Positions 1 to 8,326 of a DNA stretch of 12,777 bases are shown piece after piece. Source of the stretch: DATAEU01 sp046724395 (lineage in GTDB: Bacteria; Actinomycetota; UBA4738; HRBIN12); assembly GCA_046724395.1 (NCBI GenBank), contig JBKOWM010000058.1, positions 1-12,777 of the forward strand, read 5' to 3'. The notes beneath the pieces are model-generated. The model was not told the origin of the DNA. It did no database searches and saw only the letters and a program-made list of their open reading frames with translations. The translations under genes were made by a program, and so were the position numbers. How positions within the stretch are numbered: the stretch's first letter is position 1; every line of letters begins with the position of its first letter.

Positions 1-981
1 GAGCCGAAGCGGATCGAGATCCGGGAGATGAGCTATCCGGACGTCGCCCCGACGCAGTTGGGCATCCGCACCGTCTTCTCGGGGATCAGTCAGGGCACCG
101 AACGTTGGGCGCTCACCGGCCGCTACGGTCATTTCGACCACGACTACTCGGCGTACTACCCGTGCTCACCGGGGTACCAGGCCGCCGGTATCGTGGAGGA
201 GGTCGGGTCGGACGTCCGCGACGTCACGGTCGGCGACCACGTCTTCGCGTTGGGGACCCGGTTCGACGACCCGAACCATCACTACCCGGGCCCCTGCCAG
301 GCCTCGCACTCCGCGTACCTCGTCATCGACCGATCCGAGGCGACCAAGGTCGCTCCGGAGGTCGACCTGGCCGGTGCGTCGCTGTACCACATGGCCGGCG
401 TCTCCCGGCACGGCGTGCGCCTCACCAAGGTGCAGCCGAACGACGTGGTTGTCGTGATCGGGCTCGGCATGATCGGTCAGATGTCGGGCCAGGCCGCCCG
501 CCGCGTCGGCGCGCGCGTGATCGGGACGGACCTGATCCCCGCCCGCGTGGAGGCGGCCGGCAAATATTCGGTCGACCGCGCCGTGGACGCGAACGACGAG
601 AAGCTCGAGGACGTTGTCCGGGAGGAGACGGGGGAGGGGGCCGACGTGGTGATCGACACGACGGGCGACCACCGGATCTTCGGCCGGCTGCTCGGCCTGA
701 TCCATCGCGAAGGGCGGATCGCGATGCAGGGCTACTACCCCGACCCGATCTCGATCGACTTCCACTCGACGCATCTCCAACGTCCGACCGTCACGTTCCC
801 GTGCGGCTGGGACGACGAGTTCAACGGCGAGCTAGCCGACGACATGGCGACGGGCAAGATCGCGCTCGATCCGCTCATCACGCACCGGTTCTCGTTCAAC
901 GGCGCGCTGCAGGCGTACGACCTCGTCGTCGAGCACCCGGAGCAGTCGCTCGCGATGGTGTTCGACTGGGCCGGCGCCTGA
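1..981 (+). CDS. Medium-chain (zinc-type) dehydrogenase lacking the catalytic zinc cysteine, 5'-partial
   Basis: The reading frame is open from the first base, and the residues before the first ATG (position 28) already read like the N-terminal strand of the MDR fold, so the gene begins upstream of the window; 326 residues are visible. A GroES-like domain (about residues 1-130) is followed by a Rossmann domain with GLGMIG at visible residues 154-159. D177, at the end of the second Rossmann strand, suggests NAD(H) rather than NADP(H). Where classical alcohol dehydrogenases have CGxCGTD, this protein has SGISQGTE (residues 27-34), so the first catalytic zinc ligand is absent. MDR members with this GISxGTE signature are known and often annotated as zinc-binding alcohol or threonine dehydrogenase-like. 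It probably oxidises or reduces a hydroxyl/carbonyl of a sugar-like substrate in the cytoplasm; the substrate is inference. It is the first visible gene of the operon and ends 46 bases before the next. Confidence 0.88.
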   Translation, partial: EPKRIEIREMSYPDVAPTQLGIRTVFSGISQGTERWALTGRYGHFDHDYSAYYPCSPGYQAAGIVEEVGSDVRDVTVGDHVFALGTRFDDPNHHYPGPCQASHSAYLVIDRSEATKVAPEVDLAGASLYHMAGVSRHGVRLTKVQPNDVVVVIGLGMIGQMSGQAARRVGARVIGTDLIPARVEAAGKYSVDRAVDANDEKLEDVVREETGEGADVVIDTTGDHRIFGRLLGLIHREGRIAMQGYYPDPISIDFHSTHLQRPTVTFPCGWDDEFNGELADDMATGKIALDPLITHRFSFNGALQAYDLVVEHPEQSLAMVFDWAGA

Positions 982-986
982 TCCGC

Positions 987-998
987 TCGATGCATCGA
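987..998. promoter_or_regulatory. Perfect 12-base palindrome in an intergenic gap
   Basis: TCGATGCATCGA is a perfect 12-base inverted repeat between the stop of the dehydrogenase and the ribosome binding site of the glycosidase-like gene. It could be an operator half-site pair or part of a small hairpin. Equally it could be chance, since TCGA is common in GC-rich DNA. No matching copy was noticed elsewhere in the window. Confidence 0.2.
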
Positions 999-1027
999 CC
1001 GAACCGTCTTCGAGGGGGGAGCTGAGC

Positions 1028-3100
1028 ATGGAACGTGGCGTCTACTTCGACGGGTGGTTCCCGCGGCAGCACAACTACCACCCGAGCCTTCCGCCACGGC
1101 GGCTCCGGATGATCGAGGACCTGCAGGCGTACCACGCGACGGCGCTCGTGTGGTCGGCGCTCGGCGGCGGCTCGATCTCGCTCCCGTACCTGGAGGAGGA
1201 GGCCTGGGGAGAGATCGATCCCCGTTTCCGTTTCTACGGATTCCTCAACGACTCCGAGTTCATCCGGCACTGCCAGGAGCGCGGGATCAAGGTCTTCGGC
1301 ATCGTCTTCGAGGTGCAGGGCTGGGAGTTCCCCGTCGAGCTCAACGAGGACGAGAGCACGGTCCTGTCGATGAACGAGCTCCGCGGCGCGGGCAAGCCCG
1401 GTTGGCTCGGCCTGCGCGAGTTCACGCAGAACACGTATCCGAAGCTGTGGAAGCCGCTCGAGCACTACTTCCCGGACGGCCTCGTCAACAGCGACGGCGA
1501 GCGGGTCACCGACATCCTCGAGGAGTGCACGTCGCGAGACATCTACGGCGAGCCGTGTCATTCGACGTGGGTCGAGTGCCCCGACCGGCCGCACTACGCG
1601 TACCTGATGGACCGGAACAACCCGGTCTGGCGCGAGTACCTGAAGGCGATCATCCGCATCCAGATCGACGCTGGTGTGGCCGGGGTCGAACTCGACGAGG
1701 CGGACCTGCCAATCTTCGCGACTGGCTACGGCGGCTGCTTCTGCAAGGACTGCATGAAGCTCTTCCGCGCGTACCTGCGCGGGCTGCCCGAGGACGAGCT
1801 GCCCAAGGAGCTCAAGGACGAGGACCTCGCACAGTTCCACTACGGCGCCTGGCTGCTCGAGCGCGGCTACGACTTCAAGGCCAACCGGGAGACCACACCT
1901 CTGTACTGGGACTACATCAGGTTCCAGCGCAAGACCATCACCAAGTACTTCGCTGAGCTGTCGGACTACATCAAGGAGTACGGACGCTCGAAGGGCCGCG
2001 ACGTGCTGGTCTCCGGCAACTTCTATTACTTCACGCCTCATTACTACGCGTTCGAGCCGAAGGTCGACGTCCTGATCACCGAGATGGACAGCACGAGCTA
2101 CCGGCAGCCGTCATGGTGCCGGTACGCGGCCGGGTTCGCGCAGGGCAAGCCGGTGATCGTCGTCGAGAACCCCTACGGCGGCGTCCCGCCGGAGCTGCTG
2201 CCGAAGCTAAAGGCCGGCAAGGCGTACGACCTGTTCCGCATGATGCAGTACGAGGCCGCGGCGCTCGGGATCAACATGAGCGTCCCGTACGGCGCGTGGA
2301 TGGGTAGCGTGATCGAGGACGCGTTCTACGCGCCGCACGACGTCGTCGTCGAGATCCAGGACTTCCAGGCCGAGCACGAACACACGCTCTACGGGACGGA
2401 GACCTACTCGGAGACTGCCGTCGCGTTCAGCGTGCCGAGCAGCTACGAGTTCTTGGAGGAGAACGGCTCGGCCGTCAAGTTCCCGTTCTGGAAGGCGTGC
2501 GACCAGCTCGTCGAAGGCAAGCAGCCGTTCGACGTGGTCGTGCTGCCCGAGGGCGAGCTACGTGAGGACAGGATCACCATCGAGTCGCTTGCGCAGTACC
2601 GGACGCTGATCCTTCCGGAATGCCGGCACCTCACGCCGGCGCAGGCGCGGGTTGTCGAGGCCTTCCTCGCGCGCGGGGGTCACGTCCTGACGACGGGCCC
2701 GCTCGGCATCAACCTGCCGGACGACGCGCGAAGTCGTCTGCTCGGCCACCAGCTGATGCTGCGGACGACCGGCGTGAACCCAGACGACCTGGCGGGGGGG
2801 CCGCAGGTGTGGTTCGACGGGGCTGCCCCCGACCTGGCGATCAACGTGCAGAAGGTGGGGGACAAGCAGGCCGCGATCCACATCATCCGGTATGACTACG
2901 ACGAGGACCGGGACGAGGTCCCCGTCCTCGATCGGCTGAACCTCGAGGTGCGGCTCGGTCGTCCGTTCCGGATGCCGAGGGCGTTCAGCCCGACGACCGA
3001 TGTGAGGGCGCGGCTAACGTACAGCCGGGAACGGCGCGAGATGCACAGGCTGGAGCTTGAGCAGGTGCCCCTGTACACGGTGATCCTGCTCCAGGGCTGA
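1028..3100 (+). CDS. GH42-like putative glycoside hydrolase with beta-galactosidase trimerisation-like domain
   Basis: A 690-residue protein, starting at an ATG preceded by a strong GGGGGGAG (1014-1021). The N-terminal two thirds look like a TIM-barrel glycosidase. GVELDEADLP (residues 219-228) carries candidate acid/base E221 or E224. It is followed by a CxCxxC cluster (C237, C239, C242), the pattern that holds structural zinc in GH42 beta-galactosidases just after the acid/base Glu. E352 in ITEMD is a candidate nucleophile. Residues about 500-565 resemble the GATase1-like trimerisation domain of GH42 (VVLPE, YRTLILPE, FLARGGHV). A short beta-rich tail follows. There is no signal peptide, so it is probably cytoplasmic and would act on an imported oligosaccharide or glycoside. 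The identity to true GH42 looks distant, so the sugar specificity, and even whether it hydrolyses glycosides, is open. It sits between the dehydrogenase and an LLM oxidoreductase in the same operon. Confidence 0.72.
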   Translation: MERGVYFDGWFPRQHNYHPSLPPRRLRMIEDLQAYHATALVWSALGGGSISLPYLEEEAWGEIDPRFRFYGFLNDSEFIRHCQERGIKVFGIVFEVQGWEFPVELNEDESTVLSMNELRGAGKPGWLGLREFTQNTYPKLWKPLEHYFPDGLVNSDGERVTDILEECTSRDIYGEPCHSTWVECPDRPHYAYLMDRNNPVWREYLKAIIRIQIDAGVAGVELDEADLPIFATGYGGCFCKDCMKLFRAYLRGLPEDELPKELKDEDLAQFHYGAWLLERGYDFKANRETTPLYWDYIRFQRKTITKYFAELSDYIKEYGRSKGRDVLVSGNFYYFTPHYYAFEPKVDVLITEMDSTSYRQPSWCRYAAGFAQGKPVIVVENPYGGVPPELLPKLKAGKAYDLFRMMQYEAAALGINMSVPYGAWMGSVIEDAFYAPHDVVVEIQDFQAEHEHTLYGTETYSETAVAFSVPSSYEFLEENGSAVKFPFWKACDQLVEGKQPFDVVVLPEGELREDRITIESLAQYRTLILPECRHLTPAQARVVEAFLARGGHVLTTGPLGINLPDDARSRLLGHQLMLRTTGVNPDDLAGGPQVWFDGAAPDLAINVQKVGDKQAAIHIIRYDYDEDRDEVPVLDRLNLEVRLGRPFRMPRAFSPTTDVRARLTYSRERREMHRLELEQVPLYTVILLQG

Positions 3101-3136
3101 TCCGCCGTCGAGTCGGGGTGAACGATTGGAGGGTCG

Positions 3137-3907
3137 ATGCCCCGTTTCAAGGTGGGCGTGCAGCTCGAACCGCAGCACTGCACGATCGAAGACCTGCGCC
3201 GCGCGTGGCGCGAGGCGGACGACATGGGTGTGGACTCGATCTGGACCTGGGATCACTTCTTCCCGCTGCGAGGCGATCCCGACGGCGCCCACTTCGAGGG
3301 GTGGTCGGTCATGGCGGCCATGGCGTGCGAGACGAGGAAGGCCGCGGTCGGCGTCCTGGTGTCGGGTAACTCGTACAGGAGTCCGGATCTGTTGGCGGAC
3401 ATGGCTCGGACGATCGATCACCTCAGCGGCGGGCGAGCGATCTTGGGGCTCGGCGCCGGGTGGTCCGAGCGCGATTACCGGGAGTATGGCTTCGACTTCG
3501 GCACGGCCGCCTCGCGGGTCGCGGCGCTCGAGCCCGCGATCGCGCGTGTGAAGACACGGCTTGGCCGGCTGAACCCGCCTCCGCTCGGCCCCCTACCGCT
3601 CTTGATCGGCGGTGAAGGCGAACGGATGACGTTGCGCGTCGTCGCGAAGCATGCCGACATCTGGAACGGTTTCGGCCCGCTCGAGAGGTTCGCGCGGAAG
3701 AACCGCGTGCTGGACCGGTGGTGCGACGACGTGGGCCGCGATCCCGAGCGCATCGAGCGGAGCGTGCTCCTGCTCGAGCCCGGCGATGCCGATCGGGTCG
3801 AGGAGTTCGTGGAAGTGGGCGCTCGGCACGTCATCCTTGCCGCGGGTGCACCGTTCGATCTCGCGGAGGTCGACCGGATCCTGCTCATGGCCAAGCGGGG
3901 GAGGTGA
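3137..3907 (+). CDS. LLM-class F420-dependent oxidoreductase (first copy)
   Basis: A 256-residue protein with the bacterial luciferase-like TIM-barrel pattern. It has an N-terminal strand KVGVQLEP, then GVDSIWTWDHFFP, typical of F420-dependent members. It continues with VGVLVSGNSYRSP, then LSGGRAILGLGAGW followed by an acidic residue-rich stretch, and PLLIGGEGE in the second half. The protein is shorter than the usual 280-350 residues, with a compact C-terminus. It probably performs an F420H2- or flavin-dependent redox step on a small substrate in the cytoplasm. GGAGGG (3128-3133) lies 3 bases before the ATG. Its stop overlaps the ribosome binding site region of the next gene, so the two are probably translated together. 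Only weak resemblance to the second LLM protein in this operon (6434-7294) is apparent, so the two are likely different subfamilies rather than a recent duplication. Substrate unknown. Confidence 0.88.
   Translation: MPRFKVGVQLEPQHCTIEDLRRAWREADDMGVDSIWTWDHFFPLRGDPDGAHFEGWSVMAAMACETRKAAVGVLVSGNSYRSPDLLADMARTIDHLSGGRAILGLGAGWSERDYREYGFDFGTAASRVAALEPAIARVKTRLGRLNPPPLGPLPLLIGGEGERMTLRVVAKHADIWNGFGPLERFARKNRVLDRWCDDVGRDPERIERSVLLLEPGDADRVEEFVEVGARHVILAAGAPFDLAEVDRILLMAKRGR
3898..3904 (+). promoter_or_regulatory. Ribosome binding site that decides the metallohydrolase start
   Basis: A purine-rich GGGGAGG run lies at the very end of the upstream LLM gene, 4 bases before GTG at 3909. It supports that GTG as the start of the metallohydrolase. 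The frame stays open back to 3651, but the upstream part reads as an out-of-frame translation of the LLM gene, rich in R and S. Confidence 0.7.
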
Positions 3908-3908
3908 C

Positions 3909-6437
3909 GTGAGGGACTACGAGGTCGTCGACCTGTCGTCGGTGCTCAACGCGGGCCCGGACGTCCTGGCCGGGCACCGAACACCGGTCGTCGGTCGATG
4001 CAGCTTCCACGGGGTCCCGTTCGCGATCGGCTCGTTGGCCGGCGGCGATGGTCCATGCTTCGTGCGGCTCGACCCGGCTTCGGAAGTCGTGAGCGTCAAG
4101 CTGGACGGTGGGGCCGACCGGGTGATCGTCGCGCACCGGCGCCTGCGGAGCCGCGAGATCGAGGAGGACTTGGTGATCGGCGACGAGGTGGGCGTGTACG
4201 TCTTCCGTCTCGGCGACGGGTCCTCGGAGACGGCGACGATATTGGAGCGGCACCACATCGCCGTCGCGCCCGACGAGGGGTTCGACACGAACGGGCCGTT
4301 CTTCGCCGGCTCCAGCTCGCAGATCCATCTGCCCGACCGGTTCGTCGGACCGTGGGAGGAGGTCGGCGCGAGACAGTGCGAGGCCGCCTACGATTGGCTT
4401 CCCGACTACTACCTCTACGTCTGGCAGAACCCGCACCCCGAGGAGCCGATCGCCAGCATCGAGCTGCGAGCGACCGGTGGCCCAATCCTGGTCGCCGCGA
4501 TCACGATCGGCAACGCCGGTGAGGACCCGTTCCCTCGGGAGGCGGCCCGGACCGTCGGGTTCAGCGCCCGAATGCCCGACGACGGTCCGCGTCCGCTCCT
4601 GTTCCCAGTCGTGGAGGTCGATCGCGGCGCAGCCTCGTACGCCTTCGTCCTCCCGTCGAAGGATGTCGAGGGATACATCGACGATCCGTTCAAAGGATGG
4701 GGGGAGCGCGTGGACCCGGACAGTCCGCACGCGTACGCGCACGTGGCCGCGACGCCGTCCGCCGAGGTCGTCGTTCGCGACGGCGTCGAGGAGCTCGGGC
4801 GATTTCGGTGGGGCGAGCTGGACTTCGACCGTCCGGTCGAGGCCGGCGCTCTCCGCGTGCAAGTGCTGGAGCAGGGGCGTAACTGGGTTCACGTCACGGT
4901 CGAGGATGCTGACACCGGCCGCCCCGTCGCCTGCCGGGTGCATTTTCGCTCCCCCGAGGGCGTTCCCTACCCTCCGTACGGGCACCCGGCGCACGTCAAC
5001 TCCGACCTCGGGACGTGGCACGTGGACGTCGGGGGCGACGTCCGACTTGGACGCCTGACCTACGCGTACATCGACGGAACGTGCCAGGGATGGCTGCCTC
5101 GCGGGGACGTCATCGTCGACGCGACGCGAGGCTTCGAGTACGACCCGCTGCGCGAGCGCATCCACATCGAGCCCGGCACACGCGAGATCACGCTTCGGCT
5201 GAGGCGGTGGACGTCGATGAACGACCGCGGCTGGTTCTCCGGCGATTCGCACGCGCACTTCCTCTCGGCGCAGGGATCGGTGACGGAGCAGCAGGGCGAA
5301 GACCTGAACGTCGTCAATCTGCTGCAGAGTCAATGGGGGAACCTGTTCACCAACACCGAGGACTTCACCGGGTCTCCGATCGGCACGTCGAACGGGCGAT
5401 ACGTGACGATGGTCAGCCAGGAGAACCGGCAGCCGTTCCATGGGCACCTGGCGCTGTGGGGGCTGCGGCGACCGGTGATGCCGTGGTGCAGCGATGGGCC
5501 CAACGAGGCCGAGTTCGGCGGCTGGCTGGAGGCGACGCTGAGCGACTGGGCAGACCGATGTCACGATCACGACGGGACCGTCGTTCTCGCGCACTTCCCG
5601 CTGCCGAACGGCGAACCCGCCGTCTTGATCGCCACGGGCCGCGCCGACGCGGTGGAGATGATCACCCAGCGCCGATCCTTCCATGATGAGTACTACCGCT
5701 ACCTCAGTTGCGGGTACCGGCTGCCGCTCGTCGGCGGCACCGACAAGATGAGCGCGGACGTCCCCGTCGGCGCGTACCGGACGTATGCGTACCTCGGCGA
5801 TGAGGAGTTCTCGTTCGACGCGTGGTGCACCGCCGTCCGCGCCGGCCGCACCTTCCTCAGCGGCGGCCCGATCATCGATCTGCGAGTGGAGGGCGCGGGC
5901 ATCGGCGACGCTGTTCGTCTTCGCGGCGGCGGCAGGGTGGCCGTCACCGCGACGGCCGAAAGCATCTTCCCGATCGGGACGCTCCAGCTCGTGGTGAACG
6001 GGAGGGTCGTCGCCTCGACGGATGGTCAGTCCGGGGCGCGCAGACTTGAGCTCGCGGTGGATGTTCGCGTCGAGTCGGACAGCTGGCTCGCCGCGCGTTG
6101 CGGAGGACCGGCGTACTGGGACGCGCCGAGTTACCCGGGTCCGTGGGAACGCGGGGTGTTCGCGCACACGTCGCCGGTCTACGTCGCCTGCGCCGGCGAG
6201 TCGTGGTCCATGTTCGACCGGAACCACGCAAGGACGATGCGCGCGCTGGCGGAGGCGGGGCTCGAGCGCGTCCGTCACCGACGAACGGTTTATCCGGAGG
6301 ACCGGATCACACATCACCACGGTGAGGCCGACCACGGCGCGTGGCTGGAGCGGCCGTTCCTGGAGGCGCTCGAGCGCATCGACGAGCGTCTGGTGTCGGC
6401 CGGGCGCGCGACACGGGAGCGTGGTGCCGGCTCGTGA
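3909..6437 (+). CDS. CehA/McbA family metallohydrolase with PHP-like domain
   Basis: An 842-residue protein starting at GTG, one base after the previous stop. Residues 1 to about 435 form a large beta-rich region without a recognised motif, probably one or more sandwich domains. From there a PHP-type metal-binding domain begins with GDSHAH (D446, H448, H450). It continues with VLAHFP (H562) and GGTDKM (D612), the counterparts of DxHxH, a middle His and the GSDxH motif of PHP enzymes. The last motif lacks its usual His. The family is named for carbaryl hydrolase CehA and McbA, but most members are untested and the likely reaction is metal-dependent hydrolysis of an ester-like or phospho-ester bond. 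A beta-rich C-terminal part (about 660-790) ends with a charged tail. No signal peptide is visible. The gene sits between two LLM oxidoreductases and overlaps the next start by 4 bases. Confidence 0.82.
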   Translation: MRDYEVVDLSSVLNAGPDVLAGHRTPVVGRCSFHGVPFAIGSLAGGDGPCFVRLDPASEVVSVKLDGGADRVIVAHRRLRSREIEEDLVIGDEVGVYVFRLGDGSSETATILERHHIAVAPDEGFDTNGPFFAGSSSQIHLPDRFVGPWEEVGARQCEAAYDWLPDYYLYVWQNPHPEEPIASIELRATGGPILVAAITIGNAGEDPFPREAARTVGFSARMPDDGPRPLLFPVVEVDRGAASYAFVLPSKDVEGYIDDPFKGWGERVDPDSPHAYAHVAATPSAEVVVRDGVEELGRFRWGELDFDRPVEAGALRVQVLEQGRNWVHVTVEDADTGRPVACRVHFRSPEGVPYPPYGHPAHVNSDLGTWHVDVGGDVRLGRLTYAYIDGTCQGWLPRGDVIVDATRGFEYDPLRERIHIEPGTREITLRLRRWTSMNDRGWFSGDSHAHFLSAQGSVTEQQGEDLNVVNLLQSQWGNLFTNTEDFTGSPIGTSNGRYVTMVSQENRQPFHGHLALWGLRRPVMPWCSDGPNEAEFGGWLEATLSDWADRCHDHDGTVVLAHFPLPNGEPAVLIATGRADAVEMITQRRSFHDEYYRYLSCGYRLPLVGGTDKMSADVPVGAYRTYAYLGDEEFSFDAWCTAVRAGRTFLSGGPIIDLRVEGAGIGDAVRLRGGGRVAVTATAESIFPIGTLQLVVNGRVVASTDGQSGARRLELAVDVRVESDSWLAARCGGPAYWDAPSYPGPWERGVFAHTSPVYVACAGESWSMFDRNHARTMRALAEAGLERVRHRRTVYPEDRITHHHGEADHGAWLERPFLEALERIDERLVSAGRATRERGAGS

Positions 6438-7294
6438 AGATCGGCGTCTGCTCGGCCAACTCCGGTCCGTACGCCACCCGCGAAAGGCTCTCCGAGCTGG
6501 CGCGTCTTGCCGAGGCCTACGGCTGCGAGTCGATCTGGGTCTCCGAACACCCGGTCGTGCCGGATCCCCGCGAACCGCCGGCGCCCATGGAGCCGGAGGA
6601 CCCGATCCTCGACCCGGTCGTCGCGCTCGCGTTCCTCGTCGGGCAGACGGAGTCGGTGCGGTTGGGTTCGGCGGTGATCGTGCTGCCGCTTCGGAATCCG
6701 CTCATCCTCGCGAAGGCGCTTGCCAGTATCGACGTGCTGTCCGGCGGCCGGCTCATCTTCGGGATCGGCGTCGGCTACGTGCAAGGTGAGTTCGACGCAC
6801 TCGGTGTCCGGTTCGCTAGCCGAGGAAAGCTCGCCGAGGAGTGCCTGGCGGCGATCAAGGCGATCTGGGCGGACGAGCAACCCAGCGTCGACGGCGAGTT
6901 CGTATCGTTCCACGGCGTCCAGGCTCGCCCGAGGCCGCTCCAGCGTCCGACGCCGCCCGTCGTGATGGGTGGGTACGCGCCCGTCGTGATGCGGCGGACG
7001 ATCCGCGAGGCCGACGGCTGGTACGGATGGGGGCTCGACGTCGAGGCTACGGCTCACCGCCTCGAAGTGCTGCGCGAGACGAGGGCGCGGGTCGAGCGGC
7101 GTGCCACGCTGGGCGATCTCGAGATCACGATCACGCCACCGGGCGACGTCGAGCGCGACACGGCGAGGCGGTACGAGGACCTGGGCGTGCATCGGCTCAG
7201 CCTGCAGCTGCCGTGGCGCGTCGCCGGCGACGAACTGGAGCGGTACTTCGCCGACGTGGTCGGCCCATTGGTGGACGACGCAGCTCGTCGATAG
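6434..7294 (+). CDS. LLM-class F420-dependent oxidoreductase, Rv2161c-like (second copy)
   Basis: A 286-residue protein starting at GTG 6434, whose last three bases lie in the stop of the metallohydrolase (GTGA overlap). There is only a weak, distant GGGAG (6415-6419), so initiation probably depends on translational coupling. The pattern is that of the TIGR03619/Rv2161c group of probable F420-dependent oxidoreductases. It begins with KIGVCSANSGPYA, then YGCESIWVSEH, then DPVVALAFLVGQTESVRLG. Next comes VLPLRNPLILAKALAS, then LSGGRLIFGIGVGY followed by EFDALGV, and PVVMGG in the C-terminal half. The residues upstream of V32 in the open frame are R/A/G-rich shadow sequence, which argues against a longer start. 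The function is a cytoplasmic F420- or flavin-dependent redox step; the substrate is unknown and is inferred to be shared with neighbouring enzymes. Confidence 0.9.
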   Translation: MKIGVCSANSGPYATRERLSELARLAEAYGCESIWVSEHPVVPDPREPPAPMEPEDPILDPVVALAFLVGQTESVRLGSAVIVLPLRNPLILAKALASIDVLSGGRLIFGIGVGYVQGEFDALGVRFASRGKLAEECLAAIKAIWADEQPSVDGEFVSFHGVQARPRPLQRPTPPVVMGGYAPVVMRRTIREADGWYGWGLDVEATAHRLEVLRETRARVERRATLGDLEITITPPGDVERDTARRYEDLGVHRLSLQLPWRVAGDELERYFADVVGPLVDDAARR

Positions 7295-7323
7295 CTCGCG
7301 AACGAACGGGAAGGAGGATCGTC

Positions 7324-8316
7324 GTGGACCACGTGCATCTGGGACGGCTGGGGCTGAAGGTGAGCCCGCTGTGCCTCGGAACGATGAATTTCGGGTGGGA
7401 CGTTCCCGGAACCGACGACGCCGAGGCGTTTCGCATCATGGATCGGGCGCTCGAGCACGGCATCAACTTCTTCGATACGGCGAACGTCTACGGATGGCGG
7501 GGCGGGAACGGCCGGGGTGAGGGGATCACCGAGAAGATCTTGGGCCGCTGGTTCGCGCAGGGAGGCGGCCGCCGCGAGAAGGTGGTGCTCGCGACGAAGG
7601 TCTACGGCGACATGGGGAAGTGGCCGAACGAGTCGCGGCTGTCGGCGCTCAACATCCGACGGGCGTGCGACGAGAGCCTGCGCAGGCTGCAGACCGATGT
7701 GATCGACCTGTACCAGTTCCACCACGTGGATCGCGAGGCGCCGTGGGACGAGATCTGGCAGGCGATCGAACAACTCGTCCACGCCGGGAAGGTCCTCTAC
7801 GCAGGCAGCAGCAACTTCGCCGGATGGCACATCGCACAGGCCAACGAGGCCGCGCGGACGCGGCATTTCCTGGGGCTCGTCTCGGAGCAGTGCAAGTACA
7901 ACCTGACCGTTCGGATGGTGGAGCTTGAGGTTCTGCCGGCGTGCGAGCGCTATGGGCTGGGCGTCATCCCGTATAGCCCGCTGGCGGGGGGAATCCTCGG
8001 CGGCGCCTTGCAGAAAGCGAACGAGGGCCGCAGGGCCGGTCAGCAGGCGAGGAGCGAGATCGAACAGCGGCGGGCGCAGCTCGAGGCGTACGAGAAGCTC
8101 TGCGCCGACATCGGCGAGAGTCCCGCGAATGTGGCGCTTGCGTGGCTGCTCTCGAACCCCGTCGTCACGGCGCCGATCATCGGTCCGAGGACCGTCGAAC
8201 AGCTCGACGACGCTGTTCGCGCGACGGAGATCCGGCTTTCCGACGAGACGATGCGCGACCTCGATGGGATCTTCCGCGGCCCGGGCGGCCCCGCTCCCGA
8301 GGCGTGGGCCTGGTGA
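7324..8316 (+). CDS. Aldo/keto reductase (first of tandem pair)
   Basis: A 330-residue NADP(H)-type aldo-keto reductase barrel. GTG 7324 is chosen because AAGGAGG (7311-7317) sits 6 bases upstream and the protein then begins with the standard HLGRLGLKVSPLCLGTM. The catalytic tetrad is complete: D51 and Y56 in FDTANVYG, K92 in LATKVYG, H133 in LYQFHH. AGSSNFAGW, GVIPYSPLAGG and a C-terminal PIIGPRTVEQL cofactor-binding segment follow in the usual order. An alpha-helical insertion rich in Q, R and E lies at about residues 235-265, typical of the longer potassium-channel-beta-like/AKR11-12-type bacterial members. It probably interconverts an aldehyde or ketone and an alcohol, plausibly of a sugar. 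It follows the second LLM gene by 29 bases and precedes another AKR by 10 bases. Confidence 0.93.
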   Translation: MDHVHLGRLGLKVSPLCLGTMNFGWDVPGTDDAEAFRIMDRALEHGINFFDTANVYGWRGGNGRGEGITEKILGRWFAQGGGRREKVVLATKVYGDMGKWPNESRLSALNIRRACDESLRRLQTDVIDLYQFHHVDREAPWDEIWQAIEQLVHAGKVLYAGSSNFAGWHIAQANEAARTRHFLGLVSEQCKYNLTVRMVELEVLPACERYGLGVIPYSPLAGGILGGALQKANEGRRAGQQARSEIEQRRAQLEAYEKLCADIGESPANVALAWLLSNPVVTAPIIGPRTVEQLDDAVRATEIRLSDETMRDLDGIFRGPGGPAPEAWAW

Positions 8317-8326
8317 ACTCAGCACC

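Noticed and set aside
896..2041. A 381-residue minus-strand open frame opposite the dehydrogenase end and glycosidase start
   Set aside because: Antisense shadow; it spans two genes with clear motifs on the + strand and has no motif of its own.
3885..6335. An 816-residue open frame on the minus strand opposite the metallohydrolase
   Set aside because: It is the antisense shadow of a GC-rich gene: rich in R, A, V, D and H with no domain pattern, while the + strand carries recognisable PHP motifs.
6841..7323. N-terminal extension of the first aldo-keto reductase into the LLM gene
   Set aside because: The extension is R/G-rich out-of-frame sequence, and AAGGAGG at 7311-7317 places the start at GTG 7324.
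7925..8326. N-terminal extension of the second aldo-keto reductase into the first
   Set aside because: The extension reads as low-complexity R/S-rich shadow; the normal first AKR strand begins just after GTG 8327.
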